This document shows positions 1 through 12,087 of a DNA stretch of 64,000 nt, piece after piece; positions within the stretch are counted from its first letter, which is position 1; each line of letters opens with the position of its first letter. Both the position numbers and the translations under genes were made by a program. A model generated the notes under the pieces. The model had not been told where the DNA came from. It did no database searches and saw only the letters and a program-made list of their open reading frames with translations. Source of the stretch: Isoetes taiwanensis (Eukaryota; Streptophyta; Lycopodiopsida; Isoetales; Isoetaceae); NCBI GenBank assembly GCA_021234155.1, contig JAJEKV010000137.1:853910-917909 (forward strand), read 5' to 3'.

Positions 1-2770
1 ACGACCTTCCGATCATGAGAAAGAGGAACCAAATCCCAAGTGCCATTTTGAACAATAGAATCCATTTCGTGGTCCATTGCCTGCTGCCAATGAGGTGCAG
101 CAGCACATGAAATAGCTTCACGATAGCTGGTGGGTTCACTGATAATAGCAGCACCACAAAATTCCATAATGCTGGGCATAATTTCAGCATAGAAGGCAAA
201 CCTTTGAGGAGGAAAACGTTTCCTTTTACCTCGACCAAGTTCTTCTTCAACTCCTCCTTGATCAGGATGATCAAAATCACCTCCTGGATCAAATGGGTCA
301 AGATCTCCTCCTTGATTGGATGTGTCAAGATCTGCGCCGTGATCAGGAAACGAGGGTCTTTGTAAGCGCACCGCAGTCTTTGGGACATTGCGGTGTTGGA
401 ACCGCTTGAGGTCTTTGGAATATCGGCGAGTCCGATGGATTGGAAGCTATGGCATCATCTGTTATCCATGCAGAGAGATATCAAGAAATTCCACATTAGG
501 AGTTTTTGAACCTTCTTTGAAATGCCGAAACATCTTCATGAAAAATAACATCGCGACTAACACAAAGCTTCTTGGTATCCGGATCAATCAGCCTATAACC
601 ATGCTTGTAATCGGGTCAGAAAAACCCACAAAGATCATTTTCTTCTTTGGTATGCTCAAGTTTCTTGCGATTAGCTTTTGGAATAAGCATAAAGGCAAAG
701 ACATCCAAAGACATAAGCGGAGACAAATTTGGCTTTATGCCGGTGAAAGCTTGTTCAGAGTCTGATTTTTCATAGCAACGAGTGGGCAATCTATTGAGAA
801 GGTAAACTGAGTACCTTACTACTTCAGCCCAAAATTGAATGGGTCTTTGAGGATTGAGCGAGCAAACAACGTGCCATGTCAACAATGCTGCGATTCTTCC
901 GTTCAAAGAACGCCATTATGTTGTGGAGTATGAGGCTCGGTGAGTTGGCGCTCAATACCATGATCAGCACAAAAATGATTGAATGCTTGACTGGTAAATT
1001 CTCCACCATTATCAGATCTAAGCTTCTTAATCTGATGGGCTACTTGATTTTCAACAAGCGCTTTCCATTCTTGGAAATGGGCAAATGCATCAGATTTCCG
1101 CTTCAAGAAATAGACCCATGTTTTCCTGCTCAAATCATCAATGAATGTCAGAAAATAATAGGCACCCGAAAGAGAAGGAACATGAGTTGGACCACAAAGA
1201 TCCGTGTGTACTAATTCAAGAAGAAAGAGTACGAGAGCCAATGAGAGTAAAGGATCTGCGGTGCTGTTTGCCCAATGCACAAGCCTCACAACTTGCAAGA
1301 GTAGGGTCTTGATGAAGATCAAAACCGTCTACAAGTTGAGGCAGCTGATTGATTGCTTTAAGGCCGATGTGTCCAAGCCTCTTATGCCCAGATCGGTACC
1401 ATTACTAGCAGCTACAAGAACAACTTGGTCAGCATATTCTTGGCCCAAATGGTAGAGATTACCCGTACGAATAGCATGAGCAAGGCTCTTTCCTGTAACT
1501 TTGCTGCGAACAATGCAGTCGTCACTATCAAAGATAACTCTTGTGCCCATATCAAGAAGGCGTGCAAATGTAAATCAGATCTTTACGCAAAGTAGGAGCA
1601 TACATTACCCCTTTTAGAGTGAAATTACCAAGACTTGTGGGTACTTGAATGCCACCCATTCCGCAGATTTGATGCTCACTATTGTCGCCGATTTGAACAA
1701 TGTGATTGGAAGAGGTAGGTCTGAAACTTTCAAACCAATCTTTGTGCCAACTAATATGAGCTGTAGCACCAGAATCCATGATGAATTTGATAGAGCGAGG
1801 GGCTGCCACTTGTTTACAAAGATAGACATAATCCGGGTTGCAGGGAACCACATTGGCTACGCTCACTTCTTCAACAATTTGGGCCACATTGGCTGAAGCT
1901 TTGTTTGTCTCCAAAGCTTTCAGTTTGTGCTCAAGATCCTTCATCTTCTTCCTACACTCTGCTGCGGTATGATTGCCTTTCTTGCAATAGTCACAAACCT
2001 GCTGCTTGGATGCTGTGCCTTTGCTGTCAGCACCCTTGAAGGCATTGCTGCTATTGTTATTCTTCTTTTTCTTAGCTTTCTCATTCCCTTTTGCATAAGA
2101 CTTAGGCTCTGAATGACCTGCAAAGAAAGCATTGTGCTCGTCTTTGATAATCCCAGCATCCTTCCTCATCATGATCTCCTCCTTGACGGAAGTGATTGCA
2201 CGATTGAGATCCATGTCGGCAATTTGCATGAGATTGCTGCGCAAAGCATGGAAAGAATTGGGTAAGGATCTAAGAAAGAAGAATAATTGCAATGAAGGAG
2301 AGATCTTATTCTCTTCTCCAGAGGCTTCAATCTGCCGAAAGGTGTTCTTCATGCAGTCTGCGAATTTGTCAAGACTCTCGGTCTCTTCCCAGCGCATATT
2401 CACCACTTCAGCATACAAATGCCCAATTTGTGTATGGGTCTTCTTTTCATGCTCTTGGATGAGAGCATTCCATAAATCATGGTTGTTCTCCTTCTGAACC
2501 TCATCAAGAAGAGATTCAGCAACAGAAAGCCCAATCGTAGCCATAGCCTTGTCATCCCGGCGTTGCCAAGCATCAAGAACAGATTTATTCTTGCCATCTG
2601 ATGCAAGCTCGGGTGCTGCTTCTTGGCCACTAACAATTCCCCAAACTCCTTCAGCCTTAAGAATGAGAGTCATTCTTACGTTTCCATTGTTGGAAACCAC
2701 GTGCCATCAAGATTTGAATCACACGACCGCCTGGGGAAGGTAACTGGTTGTAGCTTGCATCCTTCTCCAT
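1..2770 (-). pseudogene. copia gag-pol polyprotein, frameshifted, RT cut by window edge
   Basis: The likely gag start is the ATG at 2770, just inside the primer site. A frameshift near 2680-2720 separates it from the long open stretch 2700-1552. That stretch carries a retrotransposon gag domain, a zinc knuckle of the C-x2-C-x4-H-x4-C type (CDYCKKGNHTAAEC) and the protease motif MDSGATAHIS. A break near 1555 precedes the pre-integrase part (1550-1329). The integrase core follows at 1322-903 with DLCGP, FIDDLSRKTWVYF and LRSDNGGEF, holding the two expected Asp residues. The integrase C-terminus is at 906-616 in another frame. Between about 350 and 130 the frame breaks repeatedly. The first residues of the copia RT domain (PHWQQAMDHEMDSI) are visible at about 50-110. 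Several frame changes make it a pseudogene. Confidence 0.9.
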
Positions 2771-2808
2771 TGCTGTGTTGATCTTGAATCAATCTCAGCA
2801 CACCTAGT

Positions 2809-2820
2809 GCTCTGATACCA
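2809..2820 (-). other. primer binding site (initiator Met tRNA)
   Basis: The minus strand reads TGGTATCAGAGC, the usual plant retrotransposon primer site. It lies immediately inside the LTR end at 2821 and so fixes the orientation of the copia element. Confidence 0.9.
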
Positions 2821-3173
2821 TGTCAAGGTTGCACCAAGAAAGGGAGAGAAGGGGATGCACACCGATATCCGAGAGCGCAAGCTCCCAAAACAAAGGCAAA
2901 ATGGAATTGTATTAAACGTAAGTATGAATACAAGATATAAAAAGGGGCAGTAGATAATAACTGCTCCCGTTACCAACCACACCTAATTATGCCGTAACTA
3001 ATTAAGGCAAGTCGGTGCCGTAGCTAATTAAGGCAAGTGGGTGGGCTGGTGTAGGTGCTGATGAAGTCTTGATTCACAGATAAAGTCGGTCGACGGCCTA
3101 GGTCGCCGAAGTCTTTGTCGATCTTTGTCAAAGCGACAAGATGGTGATCTCGATATCATATATCTCGACAACA
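2821..3173 (-). repeat. 5' LTR of the copia element
   Basis: This 353-bp LTR starts on the minus strand with TGTTGTCGAG at 3173 and ends with CCTTGACA at 2821, next to the primer site. The TG...CA ends support the limits. The outer boundary at 3173 is inferred from the terminal TGTTG, because the partner LTR is outside the window. Confidence 0.7.
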
Positions 3174-3300
3174 GTAACATATTATTTGGGCTTGGGGACG
3201 ACGTGTAGGTTCTGCACCCGTGGAATCTTGAACATTGTGTTAAGTATTTCAGTAATAACAAGTGCCGGGTGAAGGACCGTCACAAAATTGGTATCAGAGC
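3174..3300 (+). repeat. relic LTR end plus plus-strand Met-tRNA primer site
   Basis: The sequence directly outside the copia LTR ends in cgtcaca at 3284. After four bases comes tggtatcagagc (3289-3300), a perfect plus-strand primer site. This is the junction of a 5' LTR with the internal region of a second retroelement, in the opposite orientation to the copia element. No gag or pol of this element is recognisable downstream. Confidence 0.6.
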
Positions 3301-3336
3301 CAGTCATGGGTTCAACCTAGTCATTGAAAAATAAAA

Positions 3337-4030
3337 TCCGAACTCTGCCCTACCAGTTATTTGCAATGAAGCATAACTAAGCAAAAGCATATCCTATGGA
3401 TTTTCGATATTATAAGGCTGGAGATGTAGTCATAGCATTGCCTCTTCTTTTTACAAAGAACAACATGCACTTTATCATTTGTCCTGCCAAATTCCATATT
3501 TGTAGCAGATGGACTCCAGAGTATATTGACCACAAGGCCTGGTTATGGCGATCCTGGCAGGGCCATATGGTTATCATATTCAGCATTCAGCAGTTATACT
3601 GTATAATGTAGCTATATCATCTCACGCATATCATTTCTGGCTATAAATCCAACATTATATCACAAGGAAACTTAACACCGTATTTCTAGCAGGGAACAAC
3701 AAAGGTCGACATGTTCAAATTATGAAGCATCATAGAGCAAAGCCTAACATAAAACCTAGACCATGGCATTGTTTTTTTTCTTTTCTTTAACCTTAAGCTC
3801 ATACAAAATCAATTTGAATATCCAAAAAATTCCAAGATCCTTAATGAATATCAAGGCAAATTGCTTACTTGAAGCAAAATGGCGATCCACATCATCAAAC
3901 ATATGATGGCGGGATCAACAATATCTGTAGTACCCAAAAAAGACCCCTACATCCTTATTGAATATCAAGGCATAATTGCTTGATTGATTATTGAAGCAGC
4001 ATTGAAGCAAAATATCATAATGAATAAAAA
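3337..4030. repeat. duplicated segment, copy 1
   Basis: About 700 bp here recur at 9099-9306 plus 11530-12087. Shared blocks include 3350-3600 (for example gtcctgccaaattccatatt) and 3730-4025 (for example tccttattgaatatcaagg). Copy 1 lacks the 2.2-kb insertion seen in copy 2 and so gives the empty site for it. Copy 1 also has about 37 bp near 3417 that are missing from copy 2. No coding capacity is seen. Confidence 0.85.
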
Positions 4031-5870
4031 AGACCCTACCTCCTTCCATAGAGTATGACACAACAACCCCTATATATAGTATAAAACTGTAATTGTAGGG
4101 ATGGCAAAACCCCACCATTACAGTGGGGGTATTGCCATACCCTACTTAGGGGCATATAGAATGCAATTAATCCAAATACATACCTAAAGTTGTATTATTG
4201 GAAATGCATTTGCAGTACGAATTTCCTCATTACATCAGCAAATATACCATTGACCTTTGCTTTTCCATCTTCCATAAGAGTACTAACATTATCCTTGTAA
4301 TCAGGATTTTAGCCAACTGGCATAACATGGCAATAGCCATATGTGTATTAGTGACATCTACCACTAATGCACGTTCTTGATGAATTATTATTCATCACCA
4401 GAGTACCCTGACTAGAATACCCCAGTAAAAGCAATCTGCATAGTCTCATATACAACCTGCACAAATATACCATGTATCTTAGTCTCATTAAAAAAGAAGA
4501 CCAGATAATAGATGCAAGAGATAATAGATGCAAGGGAAAGTTCCCATAAATGCTTAATCTTCTAAATCACTTAGAGCAAAGGGAGAGAGGCATCACCAGG
4601 TGTCCCTAGTGAAATGAAGTGTCTAAAAAAAATCCGGTTTGACCTAGCATATGCTAGACCAACATCTACCTCGGTCAATTCCTTGGCAGTATTATCATCC
4701 TAATATCTAAACTGAACAAGTCAGTCCAGACTAGTACCTCTTTTCTCAAAGCCTAAGTAATTTGAAGACCATTTTTTATGAACTGGAGTCATAAGACATA
4801 AGATGTAAGTCATTTGCTACAGCCATCAACTTGAGTTTTGTGCAATTAGATAGATTATGAACTCTACGTACTCTTGTTTGAAAGTTATGTCCATAATTTG
4901 ACTTTAGCTTATACAACTGTTAAGCAGATACAATTTGAGCTAAAAAGACCATACCATTGTATCAATTTCTAAAATATATGTGTTAAAGGATTACCCTGAC
5001 TATGCAGACCATCACTATTGCAGCCCATATTCCAATAAGTAGACAACTCCAAACTCGAAGTGGCATTGTTTCATGTCCTTTTTCGATATTCCACATCCTT
5101 CAAGCTAAAGCCAACTCTAACAGCAAAATAAACACAATTAAGCAAAGTTTCATTAAATATGGAATATACAGGGTAAGTTGGAATAATTTTAATGTAGGGT
5201 GTTTGGAGGGTTATGTATACCTCTATACTTATAGTAGGGTTACATGTATTAAAAAGGGTTATATATACATGTTGCAGGAGAAGGTTATGTATATCATATA
5301 TGTCACTACATACATATGTATGCATATATGTGTACATGATACTCAAATATATAACCAATCCTTCCAATGTATGGCTACTGCAAGGTTATCCTAAATTGGA
5401 AGGGTTCCAATGAAAGGGTTATATATACCCTATATAATGCTATGCCTATACCATTTTATACATCTATCTATCTTTAATATATAATACATACACATAAGTA
5501 TCAACCATGCATAAGACATTTGCTTACCATATGCCATTATAGCCTCCGCTATGTCATTCGTTCCAACACCTGCACAAGAAGAAGAGGATGGAAATATATT
5601 ATGAGTTATATATAACCAGACTTTCTGGACCACAAGCATACCATGGATGTATCTTTTCAATGGTATATCATGAACCACAATTTGTTTATTCACATAATAG
5701 GAAGATATCTTGCATCGTTGGAAAAGGTCATTTGTGGATTCATGTCATCAAATCTTCTAAATGGCATTTAATATGGATCTAATGCCAATTACATTACAAT
5801 CATATAATAGAGTGTCGAAGCTATATTTGAAGCTAAATGGAATGATCGGTATCTTTGTTGGAGTTATATA
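4031..5870. other. no gene recognised
   Basis: AT-rich sequence with short open frames only, none with recognisable protein motifs. There is a TATG/CATA-rich stretch around 5200-5340. Nothing else is supported. Confidence 0.6.
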
Positions 5871-6150
5871 GCCTAAATACGGATGAAGGTTGCATTAATA
5901 GAGCTTAAATGGCGAGCGGCCCTATTTCATGCTAAATGAATCCGGGGGGAACTAGTTAAATGGCATACATGCTCCATTTAGCTTAATGGAGAAAAAGTGA
6001 TTCCATTGAATTTTTGGCTCCATTTAAGCTAAATGGAGCTTATGCCCATTCTCGATGGTAATTTCAGCTTGAAATGGGGTGCCGACCATTTAAAGCTCCA
6101 TTTGAACTCAACTTTCAGCTTTATTTAAGCTACATTGTAACTCAAAAAAG
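5871..6150. repeat. cluster of short inverted repeats (AGCTAAATGGAGC type)
   Basis: The motif gctccattta and its complement taaatggagc recur many times in both orientations. An example is the near-palindrome ctccatttaagctaaatgga at about 6020-6042. This resembles a foldback or MITE relic, but no target-site duplication or clean terminal repeat could be set. Confidence 0.4.
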
Positions 6151-7297
6151 CGTGGATCGAGATGGGCGGATCTTTTATTATATTATTATATCTAATCGAT
6201 TATCGGTTCAATTGTATACTACCAATGCACATTGAAAATTATAGCATTCTATCATTCAATCAAATATTAAAATCTACACCACTAACCTGAGATGTAGTAG
6301 CATAAGAAGTTGTCAATATATCCACGAGCCGATTCAACAAATACAACAATTTCAACAAGATCTGCAGGCGCCTAAGATAAACTCAATGTAAGCACAAATG
6401 CAAACTCAAGCGAGATCAATTGCCATCTAATTTACCAAGATCAACACAATGTGGAGGCTACAGAGGGACAGAGGTAGGCTCAAGAATAAAAGCCAAATAG
6501 CATCCTTCCCAAAAGAATTATGCAGTCCACATCGAAGGGTTTTGAATTTTGAGCGGGGAAATATTGGGGGGAATTCATATTTTGAATTTTAAATTCACGG
6601 GCGGGATTTTGGGGGGAAAAATTTAAATATGGAGGGAGATTTAAAATTCAAATTTCAAAGTGCAAAAGCGTGGGTCCGGATTCTATCCGTTTCTTCTCCT
6701 CCTCCACCATTCCCTCCCCTCTCCCTCGCCCCTCCTCAGCTATTACATTTGCATCTACCTCATCCCCTCCATCGTCTTAGGCTCCTATAGTGCTTCCTCC
6801 TCTAGCGCCTCCTCTAAGATTGGATTTTATGCATTTCTTCTCCTCCTCCACCATCCATCCCCGGCTCCCTTGCTCCTCCCCTCCTTCCTTTATTATACTT
6901 GCATCTACCTCATCCCCTCCATCGCCTTCCGACTCTTCTAATGTCTTCTCCTCTAGCGCCACCTCTGCCTTCTTCTTTTTACAACATTTGATCCCTGGCC
7001 AGTACCTTATACAATTGGAGTGCATATTGTATGGTCATTGCCTTGAGATGAAACAAGCTAGCAACTAGACTACATGCAATGTGCCCCTGTATGTATTTAT
7101 TTTAATGCATTGATTTCATCTTAAATCTTATTATGTGTTCCAAATGTAGCTGTTAGGGTAAATTACATCTCTAATACTCAAATATACAAATCTTATTTTC
7201 TTAGACTCTTCAAGATATAGTGGTTTAAGTAAATGTTTACAAAAAAGAAAAAGGCTTGTGCTATCAAATGGCAAAAGAAATGACAATATATATGTGT
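6151..7297. other. no gene recognised; pyrimidine-rich tract
   Basis: Non-coding sequence. From about 6690 to 6960 the plus strand is C/T-rich, with two imperfect copies of a block around ttctcctcctccaccatcc at 6692 and 6837. The open frames here are low-complexity Ser/Leu/Pro runs and are not believable proteins. Confidence 0.5.
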
Positions 7298-7599
7298 GTG
7301 TGTGGGGCTGATCTTGCCAAATGAAAAATGGGCCATTTGAAGGAATGGCGCCATAAAATTTATTTGAAACAAAAAAAAAAAAAAACTTTTTTGTTTTTTT
7401 TGGTCCTGCCAAATGGTTAAAATGGCGCCATTTTGGCGCCATCGCCATTTGGCAGAAAATCAAAAAAAAAAAAAACTTAAAATTTTTTTTTTTTTTTTTA
7501 TTTTTTATTTTTTTTGGGTGATCTTGCCAAATGGCGATGGGCCATTTCCTTCAAAATGGCGCCATCATCGCCATTTGGCAAGATCAGCCCCCCCACACA
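7298..7599. repeat. MITE-like nested inverted repeats
   Basis: The outer arms are tgtggggctgatcttgccaa at the left and its near-complement, ending catttggcaagatcagcccc cccacaca, at the right. A second, shorter hairpin (about 7520-7587) is made of the same gatcttgccaaatggcgatg arm and its complement. The core is dominated by GGCGCC and homopolymer A/T runs. The layout fits a foldback MITE. No clear target-site duplication is visible because the left flank is a TG/TA microsatellite. Confidence 0.55.
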
Positions 7600-9098
7600 T
7601 TTCTTCCTTAAGCCATTTGGCAAAGACAAGACTTTTCCCCTAGTTGTAATTGCCTAATGGTGCCATACCGCAATTTCCTTCAAATAGCATTGCGGCGCCA
7701 TTTCTTTATCCCAACCGACTATGTTAAAAGTCGTCGATGAGGTTTTTGACGAGACTTATTAAAATAGATTGTGCAACATATGCCTATCTCATGTAAAACT
7801 ATTGATATATTTAAAGCAAATGGTGCGGTGCTAATTTGCTAGGTGATTACACATAAGTAAAAAATGCGGTAGCGCTATTTGCAAGGCCACTTCAACATTT
7901 TAATGTGTTTAAATACAACTTTACAGGGAATAAATAGAGTATATTTGGACCATGTTTTAGACCAAATGCCGGTTTATGCTGGTACTTTTGCTTCATTTCA
8001 AATGCGTAGGTTTTCATGCTATTTCTTATAGTTTTTACTATATGGCCATAGTGTTCTTTTTTTTAGTGCATTTTTAGCCATTTCATCCCAAATCAAAGCA
8101 ATTTTTGTGCCATTTCCTTTAGTTTTTCCACTAAATAGTGCTTGATTTGATCAATAAATGTGCGAAAAACAAGGAACAAAACAATTTCATTGAAAGTTGG
8201 AATCACGAAATTTCCATATTTAATGAAACTGTGCTTAATTGGAGGAGAGAACCCGTACCTGCAGCCAATCATGCAAATGTTAGCAGTAATCCCGTAACGA
8301 TGCAAGGGCCAAAAGGTACATTGGATCTCTCGGTTTATCACCGATCACCAATTGTATCCTTTTGCCCCGAAGTTAGCTTTAAACAAGAAAGAAAGAGATG
8401 GAAATATAAGTTCGAGAGGTAAAATCCAAAAAAAGCCGACGCAACAAATCTATCCAACCCATTTGTTTTATGCACTCTATATGCAAACGAGGTGTAACAA
8501 TTTCATAGTGTAATCAAATTTATGGACACCAATTCAAAGTGTAATCAACATATTGAGCCTTAAGAGCCTAGTGCATATAATCTTAAAATCCATAACAGTA
8601 TGTACATATTTCAAGTTATTGAAGCAAATAGACTGCAATAACCTTTTGTAGCATTCCTCTTGTGTTTTGAAACTCCAATATCCACATAATAAAGTTCAAA
8701 GTCCGTTCGAATATTAGCAGGACCTGATTTTAACATTGCAAACGTATTTTCAATTGTAGATAAAACTTTTTTCTGATAATCATATGGTATGGAAGTAATT
8801 TTGACAAGAAAAGCTTATTTGGGCTTTTCTGAATTACAATCATGCAAATGACAAAAGTTATTTCGATAGAAGGCCAAAAAAGCTTTTCAAGATTCTAGAT
8901 GCTAGTATTCTGATATAAGCACATCATATTCACTAAAAACTCATAAGCAAATTGTATTACTCATAGATAATGTCTCAAACCTGAATGAGAATATTAGATC
9001 TGTCAGGCATCATAGCGTTCCAGTCTAGGCCCATAGCTTAGCACTCTTTGCATTGAATATCATGTGTAATGCTGTAGGCCTCATATAGAGCCTAATCG
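7600..9098. other. no gene recognised
   Basis: AT-rich non-coding sequence. A further fragment of the GCCATTTGGCA motif lies at 7613-7700. The open frames at 8093-8422 show no recognisable domain. Confidence 0.5.
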
Positions 9099-9306
9099 AA
9101 CCTTGCCTTGCTAGTTATTTGCAATGAAGCATAACTGAACAAAAGCGTATCCTATGAAGTTTCAATATTATAAGCTTCTTTTTACGAAGAACAACATGCA
9201 CTTTATCATTTGTCCTGCCAAATTCCATATTTGTAGCAGATGGACTCCATAGTATATTGACCACAAGGTTTGGCTATGGCGATCCTGGCAGGGCCATATG
9301 GTTATC

Positions 9307-11529
9307 TGTGACGCTCCCTACTAAATATACGGCGCCCAGCCGTACACTCCGTAGGAAATCCCCCATCCGGTCCTCCGACCGCATGGGCCCTCTGTCTATC
9401 CCGCACTCTGGGGTCTCCGTAGTGCGGGAAGGGGGCACGAAGGTGTCTTGCGCGCCCTTCCCCTATGGGCTCCTGTCACAGCGGAAGCATAAACATCGTC
9501 AGAACTAGCAACAACAATACATCACACTACCTCGATGGGTAGCTCATCCACATATCCATAGGTGCAAAGAACATAATCATATGCCATAAAACATGAGAGC
9601 TCCTACCCGTGGCTCCGACACATACGGAAGTCGACTGACTGGATAGGCCTCAAGATCAGACCGAATCATGACAGTGGCGGGGCTGGCATAAGACAATGGC
9701 TAGGGTTGACCACTCCATCCGCCCCTCCTGTGCATACTTTGCAGATGGGCTCCATCAGGCTCTGGCATGACTCTACCCTTCCGGATACGCAATCCCATGG
9801 CATCACCCATCGGGACTACTCCAGGTTGCATCTCCCTGGTCCGTCGAGACAGGAAGGGTTGCATCTCCCCCTCCCGGGATCTAGAGACTCCTCGGGCGGC
9901 TAGAGAATCGTGACGACACACGATTCGTACCCGACTAAACCCCACAAAACAAGGTGGTGCACCGCTGTATCAGGGTGAATGTCCTTGTGAGTCAGTTTAG
10001 GCCGGGTGTGAGCCCTCTTTGCCCTTGTTGTGGCCTTCATCGTGAGACTGTGGAGCATTGTCTGGTTTTATGCCCTCACTTGCAGGTTGCCTGGGATTGG
10101 GTCAGGGCTCTGTTTCAGGTGAGATTGAATAGCCAACAATTGTTGCTTCATGTATATCCTGGTGCTTGGCCGCTCGTACGGCAGCAAGCCTTGCATCTGT
10201 GCGTGGCTTGGTTGGTGTGGTTGATTTGGAAGCGGTGGTTGTGGATCTTCGGGGATTCAGCCACCTGCGACCTCTCGATTCCTCGACGGTACAAGCTATT
10301 TCAAAGCTTTTGGTGTTCAGGAATTAGTAGAGCGGAAGTTTTCCATTTGGCGGGACTTCTTGGGTGTGGTAGATGGTGATGGCCAGTTTGTACAGCAGTA
10401 GAGTTGCAGTTGTTGTGGAGTGTCGAGGTATCACTGTCTCTTTGGGGCAGTTCTCCTTCCTCCTCACTTGCTTTGTAACATTACCATTCTTTTAATATAT
10501 TGCTGACACAGTTCTTCAAAAAAAAAAAAAACAAGAGCCAAGCTAGCACTTGCAACTCTTGAGAGGCAGGGCAGCACCATTGCCCCAGGAGGTGTCGGAC
10601 CCATGCTCGGCCCACACGAAGTGACCGACCATAAGCCTAGCCCACTATGGGATCCCCCGTAGCCCCCACTCGGCAGGGATCCTCCCTCCGCATCGCCTCT
10701 AGTCCCGTTGTGTAGTGCTGAGTCACATCATAGCCTCCATAGCCCGGTGGGTTCCTATGCACAGGCCGCAACTAATAGGAACTAAAGGATCTACACTAGG
10801 AGCATACTACATATAGCCCTAGGCCTCTACCCCCCTTCCCAATACAAGAGGAGCAAACATGATCAACCAACATCCCATAACATCATATCATGATAATCAT
10901 AATAAGAACATCTTAACCTAATCATACACATCTAACTAACAGTTAGGGTTCCTTGGTTAGGGTTCAAGATGTTCATCAAAGATTCTAGGATGGCTCTACT
11001 CAAGATACAACATACAGACCCATCTGGAGTGCTAACTTCCAGATGAACTACCATGACTCTACTCCATCTACCTGCTCCAGAAGCGCTTCCTCCCATCCTT
11101 GGTGTCTCCATTGCTCCTTGACGGGGTCGAGGTCGTGCTCCCTCTATGATCATACACACACTTTGGGGGCTGCTGCGCCAGGCTATGCTACGACGAACGA
11201 TGCTCGAAACGGGGTTTCGAGTGCGTAGAGGAGTGTTCAGGTGCTAGAGTCAGGAAAAGAGGTCTAGGGTTAGGGTTAGTGCTAATATAAGATAGGGTCC
11301 ACATGGGATGCCACGTGGCACCACTAGGATGGGGCCGTGTGGCGGTTGCCCAATAGGATAAGGCCATGTGGAAATGGGCCTTATCCTAAGGTTATCTAAG
11401 TTAACAATTAACTTAGATATGTGCCCCTTGCCACTTTCTAAGGTATACAAGTCTACCAAAGGTGGACTTGTATAGTGACGGGTCCAGGAATATACGTATT
11501 TATGGCGTATATTCCCCTGGAACGTCACA
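9307..11529. mobile_element. solo LTR with perfect 5-bp target-site duplication
   Basis: The 2223-bp insert begins TGTGACGCTCC and ends GGAACGTCACA. It is flanked by ttatc at 9302-9306 and 11530-11534. TG...CA ends, 5-bp duplications and no internal primer site, coding domain or second LTR indicate a solo LTR left by LTR-LTR recombination. Without the nested LINE it is about 1.64 kb, long for an LTR. It is clearly more GC-rich than its surroundings. Whether it is gypsy or copia, and its orientation, cannot be decided here. Confidence 0.8.
9954..10527 (+). mobile_element. 5'-truncated LINE nested in the solo LTR
   Basis: An open frame from 9954 to 10379 encodes the C-terminal zinc-binding end of a LINE ORF2 (zf-RVT type). 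The motif is CPCCGLHRETVEHCLVLC, followed by a Trp-rich helix region (WLIWKRWLW). The 3' UTR ends in gttcttc plus a poly(A) run at 10518-10531. Flanking aaaacaag (9946-9953 and 10528-10535) fits a target-site duplication made by target-primed reverse transcription. Endonuclease and RT are missing, as is usual for 5'-truncated LINE copies. Confidence 0.82.
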
Positions 11530-12087
11530 TTATCATATTCAGCATTCAGCTATGCCCAATAGATCCGAAAATCATATTATCTATATTTAGTGCTACCAAA
11601 TCATACACAGTCAGGTGCTAATCTGGATACTAAGAGCCAGTTCTGGCCTTCTAGAAAAATCGGCCCAAACATGTTGACGCCAGAGCTCTTTATCCAGTGA
11701 CCTTAGGGTTTTCATGCCCTAAATTCATGACCATATTCAGATAGAGATAAGGGCGAAGTTTACACCTTTCTAAGCTTATTGCGCCATATTTGCATCATAG
11801 AGCAAAGTCCTAGCATAAAACCTAGACCATGGCATTGTTTTTTTCCTTTTCTTTAACCTTAAGCCAAAATCAATTTGTATATCCAAAAAAATTCCAAGAT
11901 CCTTAATGAATATCAAGGCAAATTGCTTACTTGAAGCAAAATAGCCAGTCCACATCATCAAACATATGATGGCAAGATCAACAATATCTGTAGTACCCAA
12001 AAAGATCCCTACATCCTTATTGAATATCAAGGTATAATTGCTTGATTGATTATTGAAGCAAAGATTGAAGCAAAATATCATAATGAA

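Larger units (their letters stand above)
1..3173 (-). mobile_element. Ty1/copia LTR retrotransposon, 5' part, decayed
   Basis: The element reads on the minus strand and runs off the left edge of the window. From its 5' end it shows an LTR (2821-3173), a Met-tRNA primer site directly inside it, gag with a CCHC knuckle, an aspartic protease motif, the pre-integrase and integrase domains, and the start of the copia-type reverse transcriptase at about 1-130. The order protease-integrase-RT defines Ty1/copia. The 3' LTR lies outside the window, so the target-site duplication cannot be checked. Frameshifts and stops make this copy non-autonomous. Confidence 0.93.
9099..12087. repeat. duplicated segment, copy 2, split by a solo LTR
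   Basis: The left part, 9099-9306, matches 3337-3575. The right part, 11530-12087, matches the continuation, clearest at 11796-12085 against 3731-4025. The break falls exactly at ttatc, which occurs once in copy 1 (3573-3577) and on both sides of the inserted sequence here. The duplication therefore predates the insertion. Confidence 0.85.

Noticed and set aside
6660-7068. Ser/Leu/Pro-rich open frames
   Set aside because: Products of a C/T-rich tract with two imperfect copies; no start context or domain.
11264-11280. Telomere-like tagggttagggttag
   Set aside because: Only about two units inside the solo LTR; not an array.
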